Assembly: GCA_029571495.1 (NCBI GenBank)
Contig: JAKPSO010000973.1
Coordinates: 1 to 14,343, forward strand
Direction: 5' to 3'
Source of the DNA: Pseudomonadota bacterium
GTDB lineage: Bacteria; Pseudomonadota; Gammaproteobacteria; Burkholderiales; Casimicrobiaceae
DNA: 14,343 bases
Below, in pieces: positions 1-6,206 of the stretch. Both the position numbers and the translations under genes were made by a program. Each line of letters starts with the position of its first letter. Position 1 is the stretch's first letter. The notes under the pieces were generated by a model. That model saw only the letters and a list, made by a program, of their open reading frames with translations, was not told the DNA's origin and did no database searches.

Positions 1-478
1 GGCGCGGGTGCGGGCGGTCAGGCTCGGGCGTGGCTTGTGCGACTGGCGCGGGCTCAGGCGCTGGCGGTGCGGGCAGGGGCTCAGGGGCAGCCTCAGTCGC
101 AGTCGGCGCTGGCTCAGCTGGCACCTCTGACGCAGCAACGACAACCGGCGACTCGGGCGCGACGGTAGGATTGGGTTTGCGTGCTTTGGGCTTCGCCTTC
201 GGTTTTGGCGATGAGTTGACCGGGATAGCAACAGGGGGCGGCGGCAGCGCCATGAGCTTGGCCACGATAGGGTCAAACTTCTCCTGATTCGGCTCCACCG
301 TCACGAACGCGCTCACCGCCAAATGCGCTATCAGCGAAGCAACAAGCGCCGCAACCAGCTTGCGCTGCGGCGTTGCGAACAGTCCACGTCGGCGAACCAG
401 ACCTTTTGCCAAATCAAACCCAGCTGCCGACAATGTGTCGGTAGGGTTTGGATGGAGTGAGGCAGTTGTGTCGGGCAT
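1..478 (-). CDS. DUF3108-type membrane-anchored Pro/Ala-rich protein, N-terminal part (runs off the window)
   Basis: An open minus-strand frame begins with ATG at 478 and runs through base 1 without a stop, giving 159 residues of a longer protein. It has a hydrophilic N-terminus, one hydrophobic segment at about residues 41-61 (KLVAALVASLIAHLAVSAFV), then a basic stretch (SPKPKAKPKARK, about 90-101) and a Pro/Ala/Glu-rich linker to the window edge. This TonB-like layout of an inner-membrane anchor plus a periplasmic Pro-rich linker is what I recall for DUF3108 proteins beside purN in Burkholderiales. The DUF3108 domain itself would lie beyond the window, so the family name is inferred from position and architecture. 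The start is 8 bp after the purN stop, so it is probably cotranscribed with purM and purN. No strong ribosome binding site is visible. Molecular function is unknown. Confidence 0.7.
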   Translation of the reverse strand, partial: MPDTTASLHPNPTDTLSAAGFDLAKGLVRRRGLFATPQRKLVAALVASLIAHLAVSAFVTVEPNQEKFDPIVAKLMALPPPPVAIPVNSSPKPKAKPKARKPNPTVAPESPVVVAASEVPAEPAPTATEAAPEPLPAPPAPEPAPVAQATPEPDRPHPR

Positions 479-486
479 AGCCGACG

Positions 487-1131
487 CTAAACGCGCTCGG
501 ATGCCGATGCGATGACGCGAGGAAGTGTGCGCACGCGTAAGCCCTCGACGCGCAACCGATCTTCGCAGAACAGGCGCACCGCAAACGGAAGCACCTGATG
601 CTCCTGCACGAGCACTTTCGCAGCAAGCGTTTCCGGGGTGTCGTCATCGTCAACTTGCACCGCCGCCTGCATGATGATCGGGCCGCGATCAAGCTCCGGC
701 GTGACGAAATGCACGGTGCATCCGTGCAGCTTGACGCCCTCGGCCAACGCGCGTTCATGCGTGCCGACACCGGGAAAGCTCGGCAGCAACGATGGGTGGA
801 TGTTGATGAGTCGCCCTGCAAACGCGTTGGTAAACACCGGTGTCAGGATGCGCATGAAGCCCGCGAGCACCACGAGACCCACGCGATGCTTCGCGATCTC
901 ATCGACCAACGCGGCATCGAATGCTTCGCGCGATGCGAAGTCTTTGTGGCTGATCGCGAATGTCGCCACGCCAGCGTCGCGCGCGATGCCGAGCCCCTTG
1001 GCTTCGGCTTTGTTGCTGCCGACGACCACGATATCGCCGCCGCAGTCATTGCCCAACAGTGCCGACAAATTCGAGCCGCGCCCGGAGATGAGCACAGCGA
1101 TGCGCGGCCGCGACTTTACATTCGTGTTCAT
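487..1131 (-). CDS. purN: Phosphoribosylglycinamide formyltransferase (PurN)
   Basis: This cytoplasmic enzyme transfers a formyl group from 10-formyltetrahydrofolate to glycinamide ribonucleotide, the third step of purine synthesis. The 214-residue product matches the usual family length. Visible motifs are the nucleotide-binding GRGSN (17-21), the folate-side segment GFMRILTP (91-98), the catalytic NIHPSLLPSFPG loop with Asn110 and His112, and the ELDRGPII segment with Asp148. These three residues match the E. coli Asn106/His108/Asp144 triad by motif. Its ATG shares four bases with the purM stop (ATGA), which points to translational coupling. A Pro/Ala-rich membrane protein gene follows 8 bp downstream. 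Nothing is truncated or unusual. Confidence 0.97.
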   Translation of the reverse strand: MNTNVKSRPRIAVLISGRGSNLSALLGNDCGGDIVVVGSNKAEAKGLGIARDAGVATFAISHKDFASREAFDAALVDEIAKHRVGLVVLAGFMRILTPVFTNAFAGRLINIHPSLLPSFPGVGTHERALAEGVKLHGCTVHFVTPELDRGPIIMQAAVQVDDDDTPETLAAKVLVQEHQVLPFAVRLFCEDRLRVEGLRVRTLPRVIASASERV

Positions 1132-2258
1132 CGCAGCTTCAAATCATCGGTGCCGTAGGTCACACCAATCGGCTCAATGATCACTTGCTTCGAGCCGGCT
1201 TCCACGCGTCCCGCAACCCACGCTTCGATGCCACATGCTTTGGCAATCGCAACCGTTTGTTCAGCTTGCTCGGACTTCACAAAGAACGCAAAGCCCGCAC
1301 CCATGTTGAGCGTGCCGTAGGCTTCGGCGTTATCGAGTTTGGCTTCGCGCTGCATGTACGACAGCACGGCAGGCACAGGCGGCACGGTGTGGATGCGGTA
1401 CGTGAGGTCACGCGTGTGACGCAGCAATTTGCGCCAACCGTGGCCGGTGACATTGACGCAGTAGTTAATGGTTACGCCAGCCTTGGCCAGCGCTTCGGTG
1501 ACCGGTGCATAAAGAATCGTCGGCGCGAGCAGCGCTTCGCCGAACGGTTGACCGTCGCCAACGTCCGATTGATAACCGTTGGGCAAGCGCTCTGCAAGTT
1601 TGCGGGCCAGCGACACGCCGTTGGCGTGGATGCCGCTAGAGGCGAGAAGCACGATCGCGTCGCCCGCGGCCAAATTGTCACCCAACGAGAGGCGAGATTT
1701 AGGCTGCACGAGCCCGACACACGACGCGCCCAGGTCAATCGTGCCGCCTTCAACAACGCCCGCGAGTGCCGGTGTCTCGCCGCCGCCCCAAGACACGCCA
1801 CAGGTGTCGCACGCGGCCTTCCAGCCCGCGATCAAGTCCGAAGCGCGCTTCTTGTCGGCAAACCAATCGCTGCCGCCCGCAGCCCAATACGCTTGCACGA
1901 TGAGCGGCGTGGCGCCTACCGTAATCAAGTCATTGACCGCCATCGCAATAGTGTCTTGCGCGATGGCCGCGTAATAGCTCTTGCCGGTTTCGCGGTACAC
2001 CGCGTCGGCAACCAAAATTTTGGTGCCAAGACACTCAACGATCGAGGCCAGGTAGAACGGCCCCGCATCGAGCACGTAGGCCGATTCGCCACGCGAGGCG
2101 ACGATCTCCGACAAACCGTGCCGCACCAACGAGGCCGCCGTTGCCTTGGCGCTTTGTTGGGCGAGAAGCTTGATGGGGTCGACCTGATCGTAGTTGACTC
2201 CGGCCTGCTCGTAGGTAAGCGCGTCGGGATGGGCAGGCGTTGCGTGAGAAGCGGTCAT
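1128..2258 (-). CDS. purM: Phosphoribosylformylglycinamidine cyclo-ligase (AIR synthase, PurM), divergent long form
   Basis: PurM closes the imidazole ring, turning FGAM into AIR with ATP, in purine synthesis. At 376 residues it is about 30 longer than E. coli PurM. Family signatures are AIAQDTIAMAVNDLITVGA (98-116), WGGGETPALAG (157-167), SSGIHANGVSLAR (207-219) and YGTLNMGAGF (314-323). Two core motifs are altered: the usual TDGVGTK loop reads VECLGTK (74-80), and the usual TGGG reads TGHGW (271-275). I recall a distinct PurM clade with these features, so this is probably an active variant, not a decayed copy. The four-base overlap with purN supports a real purine role. The start is ATG 2258; no good ribosome binding site precedes it. 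The 39 bp separating it from the divergent permease show no convincing promoter, so the promoter may lie inside the permease gene. An AIR-synthase-related protein of other function is less likely. Confidence 0.88.
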   Translation of the reverse strand: MTASHATPAHPDALTYEQAGVNYDQVDPIKLLAQQSAKATAASLVRHGLSEIVASRGESAYVLDAGPFYLASIVECLGTKILVADAVYRETGKSYYAAIAQDTIAMAVNDLITVGATPLIVQAYWAAGGSDWFADKKRASDLIAGWKAACDTCGVSWGGGETPALAGVVEGGTIDLGASCVGLVQPKSRLSLGDNLAAGDAIVLLASSGIHANGVSLARKLAERLPNGYQSDVGDGQPFGEALLAPTILYAPVTEALAKAGVTINYCVNVTGHGWRKLLRHTRDLTYRIHTVPPVPAVLSYMQREAKLDNAEAYGTLNMGAGFAFFVKSEQAEQTVAIAKACGIEAWVAGRVEAGSKQVIIEPIGVTYGTDDLKLR

Positions 2259-2297
2259 AGGGGCGCGGTGGGGATAAATGGGCCTGATCGTGATGTA

Positions 2298-3533
2298 ATG
2301 CCGCCCACCATGAACGTGAACGCCGACGCCAAAACCATGGCGGACTCGAACGAGTCAAAAGAAAATTTTATCCCGCCAGCGCCAGTTGCGCCCGTGGAGC
2401 CCTTGGGATCGCCCATTCCACTGCCGACGGCGACGACGAACGCGCGTTGGTGGCAGACGCTCACGCCGACGCTTCGCGCGATGTTGATCATCGCGCTTCT
2501 CGTCGCAGCGGGCTGGTTGGTGGGCGCTCTTGCGCCAGTGCTGACGCCCTTTATGTTCGGCGCGATTTTGTCTTACGTCGGAACACCGATTGTCGCGGCG
2601 CTTGCTGCGCGTCGGTTGCCGCGCGCGCTCGGCGCAGTGCTCGTCATCGTGGCGATTTTCGGGTTGTTGTTGGGTTTTGTGCTGGTTATCGCCCCCTTGG
2701 TGACCAATGAAATTACGCAGATCGCGGCGAAAACACCCGAGCTTTTGACCAAAGCACAAACCGTGTGGTTGCCCTGGGTGAATCAACGGTTGGGCACCGA
2801 TTTCAGTTTCGATTTGACGCAGTTGAAGTCGCTCGCGCAAGACAACGCGGGGGCGCTTGGCAACATTTCGGCGCAATTGGCGGGATCGATGAAGCTGGGC
2901 GGACAAGTGGTGCTTGGCCTGCTGGTGAACCTGATGCTGGCCCCGGTCGTGATGTTTTATCTGCTTCGTGATTGGCCGACGTTGATCGCCAACCTCGACC
3001 AGCTTGTGCCACGCGCTGCGCGCCCGGCGGTGCGTAAGTTGGCCAGCGAAATTGACGCTGTGCTGTCGGAGTTTTTGCGCGGTCAAGGTCTGGTGATGCT
3101 GGCGCTCGCGGCTTACTACGCAATTGCGCTGAAGATCGTTGGCTTGGAGTTTTGGCTGCCAGTCGGGTTGGTGACGGGGCTATTGGTGTTCGTGCCGTAC
3201 ATTGGGTTCGGCATGGGGCTCGTGCTCGGGATGCTCGCTGCGCTGACGCAGTTTTCGACACCCGGACCGATCATCGCCGTCGCCGCGGTTTTCGGTGCGG
3301 GGCAGATCCTCGAAGGCTTCGTATTGACGCCAAAATTCGTCGGGGAGCGCATCGGGTTGCATCCGCTCGCGGTCATTTTTGCTTTGATGGCGTTCGGGCA
3401 ATTGTTTGGTTTTGTGGGCGTGCTGTTAGCGTTGCCGGCAAGCGCGGCGCTGTTGGTGGCGTTTCGTTTCATGCGTCGCGATTTGCTCGCAGACGAACAG
3501 GCAACTGTCGCTCCACAGCCGCCTGCGGCCTAG
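2298..3533 (+). CDS. AI-2E family (PerM-like) membrane transporter
   Basis: The product is 411 residues from ATG 2298, with about seven to eight hydrophobic segments: roughly 61-80, 83-103, 110-134, 201-222, 264-282, 286-314, 322-340 and 355-390. Family features are the hydrophilic stretch after the third segment (about 136-200), the VPYIGFGMG motif (299-307) and the C-terminal run ILEGFVLTPKFVGERIGLHP (337-356) ending in the LLALP turn. The family includes E. coli PerM and TqsA; substrates range from signalling molecules to ions and are not predictable here. The acidic, Pro-rich N-terminus of about 50 residues is poorly conserved in such proteins. ATGs at 2310 and 2337 are equally possible starts, since none has a clear ribosome binding site. 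The frame stays open far upstream, antisense to purM, but that extension is not credible. hda follows after 14 bp, so the two are probably cotranscribed. Confidence 0.9.
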   Translation: MPPTMNVNADAKTMADSNESKENFIPPAPVAPVEPLGSPIPLPTATTNARWWQTLTPTLRAMLIIALLVAAGWLVGALAPVLTPFMFGAILSYVGTPIVAALAARRLPRALGAVLVIVAIFGLLLGFVLVIAPLVTNEITQIAAKTPELLTKAQTVWLPWVNQRLGTDFSFDLTQLKSLAQDNAGALGNISAQLAGSMKLGGQVVLGLLVNLMLAPVVMFYLLRDWPTLIANLDQLVPRAARPAVRKLASEIDAVLSEFLRGQGLVMLALAAYYAIALKIVGLEFWLPVGLVTGLLVFVPYIGFGMGLVLGMLAALTQFSTPGPIIAVAAVFGAGQILEGFVLTPKFVGERIGLHPLAVIFALMAFGQLFGFVGVLLALPASAALLVAFRFMRRDLLADEQATVAPQPPAA

Positions 3534-3547
3534 CGCGTGTTCACTCG

Positions 3548-4246
3548 ATGCAAACCTCTGCGCCTCAGCTTCCGTTGGATTTTTTCGTTGCCGAAACGCC
3601 GGATTTCGACAACTTTGTCGTTGGAACTAATCAGGAGCTAATCGCACGGCTGCGCTCGGTTGCTTTGCCGCGCGGTGCGTCCGATCCAGCGGCGATTTGT
3701 ACGTGGAGTGGCCATGGTTGCGGCAAGTCGCACCTCCTTTCGGCATTAGCCGCACGTCACGGGCCCAACGCGCTTGCTCTGCGCGCCGACACGGCGTTTC
3801 CCGAAGACCCGTTTGTCGATGAGCGACTACTTTGCGTCGACGACGCTGATCGACTCAATGCCAGCCAGCAAGCCTGGCTCTTTACGGCGTTCAACCACGT
3901 GGCGCAGGCGGGCGGGATGACGGTGGCGTCGGGTCAAACGCCCCCTGCGAGCTGGACCCTACGCGACGACATTCGTACACGCCTCGGCAGCGGGTTGATC
4001 TTTGAGATCGTACCGATTCCACAGGATGACCTGCCGCTCGCGCTTTCGGAGTACGCGAAGCGTCGTGGATGGCGCTTGAGCGAGGAAGTGCTCGCATACC
4101 TGTTAAGTCATAGCAGGCGTGACATTTCATCGTTATGCCAAACCCTGGTCGGGTTAGATCGTCTATCGCTCGCGATGAAGCGTGCGATTACCGTGCCGTT
4201 GGTGCGCGCATTTCTGGCAGAAACGGACTACGACGCTAAGCACTAA
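3548..4246 (+). CDS. hda: DnaA regulatory inactivator Hda
   Basis: Hda is an AAA+ relative of DnaA that binds the DNA-loaded beta clamp and stimulates ATP hydrolysis by DnaA, preventing re-initiation of replication. The 232-residue product carries the clamp-binding peptide QLPLDF (7-12) at the N-terminus, a Walker A SGHGCGKS (54-61), a Walker B-like LLCVDDAD (94-101), the box VII arginine finger in RTRLGSG (Arg145) and a sensor 2 arginine about residue 191. It lacks the DnaA domain IV DNA-binding helix-turn-helix, which separates it from DnaA. The start is ATG 3548, chosen because it places the clamp motif at the extreme N-terminus; the same frame is open upstream into the permease gene. Its place after the AI-2E permease and beside purM matches my memory of Burkholderia-type genomes. 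Confidence 0.95.
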   Translation: MQTSAPQLPLDFFVAETPDFDNFVVGTNQELIARLRSVALPRGASDPAAICTWSGHGCGKSHLLSALAARHGPNALALRADTAFPEDPFVDERLLCVDDADRLNASQQAWLFTAFNHVAQAGGMTVASGQTPPASWTLRDDIRTRLGSGLIFEIVPIPQDDLPLALSEYAKRRGWRLSEEVLAYLLSHSRRDISSLCQTLVGLDRLSLAMKRAITVPLVRAFLAETDYDAKH

Positions 4247-4292
4247 AGCGCGACTTTTCCAACTGCAATGCGCGTTTTCCCTAATCTTGCGC

Positions 4293-4298
4293 TATAAT
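4293..4298 (+). promoter_or_regulatory. -10 box upstream of the Ala/Lys-rich protein gene
   Basis: A perfect TATAAT lies 47 bp after the hda stop. No good -35 hexamer is found 16-18 bp upstream, where the sequence is GC-rich (GCGCGT-like), so an activator or other element may be needed. If used, transcription starts near 4305, leaving a leader of about 170 nt before the small gene. Confidence 0.55.
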
Positions 4299-4304
4299 CT
4301 TGGG

Positions 4305-4474
4305 TTGAGCTAGAGGAAGAATTTCTGTTAGGAAGAGAAGCGCAAGCAGGGGAGCTCCGGTTTGTGTTTTTTTGCTAGTTTTGTGTCAACCGACCAAAAA
4401 GAGCGTTCGTTATCAGCTCAGGCTTGTGAAATACCGAGCTTCGCAAAAAAACCAACTCTTTAGAGGATATGAAA
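4305..4474 (+). other. Long untranslated leader of the Ala/Lys-rich protein gene
   Basis: This stretch holds no credible gene. It is purine-rich at the start, contains an 8-bp palindrome GGAGCTCC (4351-4358), a T7 run (4367-4373) and an A7 run (4445-4451), and ends with the ribosome binding site AGAGGA (4462-4467). I could not find a convincing stable hairpin or recognise a riboswitch. The leader boundaries depend on the TATAAT at 4293 being the active promoter. Confidence 0.4.
4462..4467 (+). promoter_or_regulatory. Ribosome binding site that decides the start of the small gene
   Basis: AGAGGA sits 1 nt before the ATG at 4469 but 7 nt before the ATG at 4475. The normal spacing favours 4475, giving a product that begins MSKLL instead of MKMSKLL. 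Confidence 0.7.
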
Positions 4475-4705
4475 ATGAGCAAACTGTTGACCGCCCTTAT
4501 CGCTTCGGCTTTCGCCGCTGTTTCTTTCGCACAAGCTCCGGCCGCTCCTGCTGCCGCTGCTCCTGCTGCTGCCCCAGCTAAAGCTGCTGAAGCTAAGCCT
4601 GCCGCTGCTCCTGCTGCTGCAGAAAAGAAAGCTGCTCCTGCTAAAGCTGCAAAAAAAGCAAAAAAAGCAAAAAAAGCAAAAAAAGCCGCTAAGAAAGCTG
4701 CTTAA
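4475..4705 (+). CDS. Small exported Ala/Pro/Lys-rich protein
   Basis: The 76-residue product starts with a Sec-type signal peptide, MSKLLTALIASAFAAVSFA, with likely cleavage after residue 19 before QAP. The mature part is low complexity: an Ala/Pro region (about 20-48), then a Lys/Ala region with repeating KAKK (about 51-76), giving a strongly basic tail. There is no cysteine and no aromatic residue in the mature part. Such short exported Ala/Lys-rich proteins are common in betaproteobacteria and have no established function that I know of; binding to acidic envelope polymers or nucleic acid is conceivable, but that is inference. The gene has its own TATAAT box, a well-placed ribosome binding site and its own terminator, so it is a monocistronic and probably well-expressed unit. 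The coding sequence ends in a slippage-prone A7 repeat. Confidence 0.82.
   Translation: MSKLLTALIASAFAAVSFAQAPAAPAAAAPAAAPAKAAEAKPAAAPAAAEKKAAPAKAAKKAKKAKKAKKAAKKAA
4649..4684 (+). repeat. Four perfect 9-bp tandem repeats (GCAAAAAAA)
   Basis: Four identical copies of GCAAAAAAA lie end to end and encode Ala-Lys-Lys each time. Each copy contains an A7 run, all lysines use AAA, and every repeat unit is a multiple of three, so copy-number changes would keep the frame while a one-base slip in an A7 run would break it. Confidence 0.95.
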
Positions 4706-4736
4706 TTCGACGGCGCTTTCAAGCGCTTCGGATCAG

Positions 4737-4761
4737 AAAGGCACCTTCGGGTGCCTTTTTT
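4737..4761 (+). terminator. Intrinsic terminator of the Ala/Lys-rich protein gene
   Basis: A perfect 9-bp stem AAAGGCACC / GGTGCCTTT closes a TTCG tetraloop (4746-4749), with a T6 run at 4756-4761. It lies 31 bp after the stop codon. A second small inverted repeat, GCGCTT-TC-AAGCGC, lies just upstream between the stop and this stem. Confidence 0.93.
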
Positions 4762-4788
4762 GTTGCCCCTCGTACCCTGTCGCATAAT
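4760..4788 (+). promoter_or_regulatory. Predicted sigma-70 promoter of mnmA
   Basis: TTGTTG (4760-4765, 4/6 to consensus) and CATAAT (4783-4788, 5/6) are separated by 17 bp. The -35 overlaps the T-run of the preceding terminator. The predicted start of transcription, near 4795, falls directly before the palindromic element, so the whole element would be in the mnmA leader. Confidence 0.6.
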
Positions 4789-4797
4789 TTGGCCTAC

Positions 4798-4942
4798 GGG
4801 CACTTCTAGAAATTCGTTTTTCGGGATGAAGTGCGAGGCGTGAGGCGCGCAGCAACCGCAGTGTACGCTCTGGTACATGAGGATTGCGAGCACCTCACAA
4901 CGAAGCAATTCGCCCGAACAACGGATTTCTAGAAGTGCTCCC
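4798..4942. repeat. 145-bp nearly full-length palindromic element in the mnmA leader
   Basis: The arms at 4800-4825 and 4913-4938 are inverted copies matching at 24 of 26 positions, including a perfect 14-bp outer part (GCACTTCTAGAAAT). In plus-strand RNA one mismatch becomes a U-G wobble. Pairing continues inward around the same centre (about 4869): GAAGTGC with a near match, GTGAGG (4840-4845) with CCTCAC (4893-4898), GCAA (4852-4855) with TTGC (4884-4887), and TGTAC (4862-4866) with GTACA (4873-4877) closing a 6-nt loop. Outside the arms, GG 4798-4799 can pair with CC 4940-4941 across one bulged base. The right end touches the mnmA ATG. There is no internal gene. It resembles a MITE-like or REP-like repeat; I believe similar cores occur in other Burkholderiales but could not check. 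Confidence 0.85.
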
Positions 4943-6016
4943 ATGAAAATCATCGTCGGTCTTTCCGGCGGCGTGGATTCCGCCGTCTCTGCGTGGTTGC
5001 TGAAGCAGCAAGGCCACGACGTGCTCGGCATTTTCATGAAGAACTGGGAAGACGACGACAACAGCGAATACTGTTCGTCGCGCGAGGATCTGGTCGACGC
5101 CGTCAGCGTCGCGGACCATATCGGGATCGACATCGAGGTCGTGAACTTCGCCAGTGAATACAAGGACCGCGTGTTTTCGTACTTCCTCGCGGAATACCAA
5201 GCCGGTCGCACGCCCAACCCCGACGTGTTGTGCAACACGGAAATCAAATTCGCTGCGTTTCTTGATCACGCGATGCGTCTCGGTGCCGACAAAATCGCGA
5301 CCGGCCACTATGCGGGCGTGCGTGAAGTCGATGGCCGCTTCGAGCTTTTGAAAGGCGACGACGACACGAAAGATCAGTCGTATTTTTTGCATCGCCTGAC
5401 ACAAGCTCAACTCTCGAAGGCGGTGTTTCCGCTCTCGGAAATTCCCAAACGAGACGTGCGTGAAATCGCCAAGCGTGAAGGCATTCCGAATTTCGCCAAG
5501 AAGGACTCTACCGGCATCTGCTTTATCGGCGAGCGTCCCTTCCGCGAGTTTTTAGAACGCTATCTGCCGAAAACGCCGGGCGCCATGATCACGCCGGAAG
5601 GCGAGCACGTGGGGCAGCATCAAGGCCTCGCGTACTACACGCTTGGACAGCGCGGTGGCCTGCACATTGGCGGCTCGCGCGAGGGCTCTGGCGAACCTTG
5701 GTACGTCGCGGGTAAGGATATGGCGAAGAACGAATTGATCGTCGTCCAAGGGCGTGAGAATCCGGCGCTGCGCCGTAAGGACGTACCTCTCGTCAACACT
5801 CACTGGATCGCGGGGCACGAGCCGGCATCGGGCAACGGCTACGGCGGCAAGACGCGTTATCGCCAGCCTGACGCTGATTGCAGTTACGCGCCAGCCGAGG
5901 GCGGGCACGCGACGCCGACGCTCCATTTCGCCGAGGGGCAATGGGCTCCGACGCCGGGACAATACGCGGTGCTGTATCGCGGAAATGTCTGTCTGGGCGG
6001 CGGTGTAATTGCGTAG
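4943..6016 (+). CDS. mnmA: tRNA-specific 2-thiouridylase MnmA
   Basis: MnmA adds the 2-thio group to the wobble uridine (U34) of tRNAs for Lys, Glu and Gln, taking sulfur from a relay that starts with IscS and activating the base with ATP. The 357-residue product has the PP-loop SGGVDS (8-13), the catalytic cysteines Cys97 (in NPDVLCNTEIKF) and Cys193 (in DSTGICFIGE), the GHYA motif (121-124), the YYTLGQRGGL segment (231-240) and the C-terminal beta-barrel part with RYRQPD (305-310). E. coli MnmA is 368 residues. ATG 4943 is chosen because the family begins with M-x-IIVGLSGGVDS; the frame opens further upstream (4877) inside the palindrome, which would add 22 unrelated residues. Only a weak GAAG ribosome binding site is present, lying within the right palindrome arm, so leader folding may control translation. 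Confidence 0.97.
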   Translation: MKIIVGLSGGVDSAVSAWLLKQQGHDVLGIFMKNWEDDDNSEYCSSREDLVDAVSVADHIGIDIEVVNFASEYKDRVFSYFLAEYQAGRTPNPDVLCNTEIKFAAFLDHAMRLGADKIATGHYAGVREVDGRFELLKGDDDTKDQSYFLHRLTQAQLSKAVFPLSEIPKRDVREIAKREGIPNFAKKDSTGICFIGERPFREFLERYLPKTPGAMITPEGEHVGQHQGLAYYTLGQRGGLHIGGSREGSGEPWYVAGKDMAKNELIVVQGRENPALRRKDVPLVNTHWIAGHEPASGNGYGGKTRYRQPDADCSYAPAEGGHATPTLHFAEGQWAPTPGQYAVLYRGNVCLGGGVIA

Positions 6017-6206
6017 GCGTAAGCCGTATAGCTTTTCGGTTATATCGACCAACAGGTGATCGTTGTAGCTGATTTTTTCCTAAAGTCGACTTTTTACATT
6101 TTCTATATTAAAGTACCGGCTGCTAGCGGTTTGATGAGCAAAGTTGTAGCGACTATTCACCCAATCGTTGTTTTGTCGAATGCGCGACCGTGATAGCGTT
6201 CGTGCT
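6017..6206 (+). other. AT-rich intergenic stretch between mnmA and the secreted-protein gene
   Basis: No credible gene is seen here. It is clearly richer in A and T than its surroundings, with T6 (6073-6078) and T5 runs and a TATATT (6104-6109) that could be a -10 box, but no matching -35 hexamer at the right distance. No strong intrinsic terminator follows mnmA; only a weak AGCCG/CGGTT pairing is present soon after the stop. It contains the perfect palindrome at 6082-6093. Confidence 0.5.
6082..6093. promoter_or_regulatory. Perfect 12-bp palindrome AAAGTCGACTTT
   Basis: AAAGTCGACTTT is fully self-complementary and lies about 11 bp before a possible -10 box (TATATT, 6104-6109). This would suit a dimeric repressor site, but no regulator is identifiable and chance is possible. 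Confidence 0.3.

Noticed and set aside
30..287. Plus-strand Gly/Ala-rich open frame
   Set aside because: It is the complement of the Pro/Ala-rich linker of the minus-strand membrane protein; the composition explains it fully.
1185..2297. Long plus-strand open frame antisense to purM, continuous with the AI-2E permease frame
   Set aside because: Its product is Arg/His/Val-rich without family features, and purM on the other strand is clearly real. The open frame is a by-product of high-GC codon use.
4245..4278. Weak hairpin just after hda (AAAGCGCG / CGCGTTTT)
   Set aside because: It needs a G-U pair and an 18-nt loop and lacks a continuing T-run, so I do not call it a terminator.
4649..4684. 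Short tandem repeats as a CRISPR array
   Set aside because: The 9-bp units are contiguous, without spacers, and lie inside a coding frame. No other direct repeat array is visible.
4877..4942. Upstream in-frame ATG for mnmA inside the palindrome
   Set aside because: It would add 22 residues with no family counterpart; MnmA proteins begin immediately before the SGGVDS loop.
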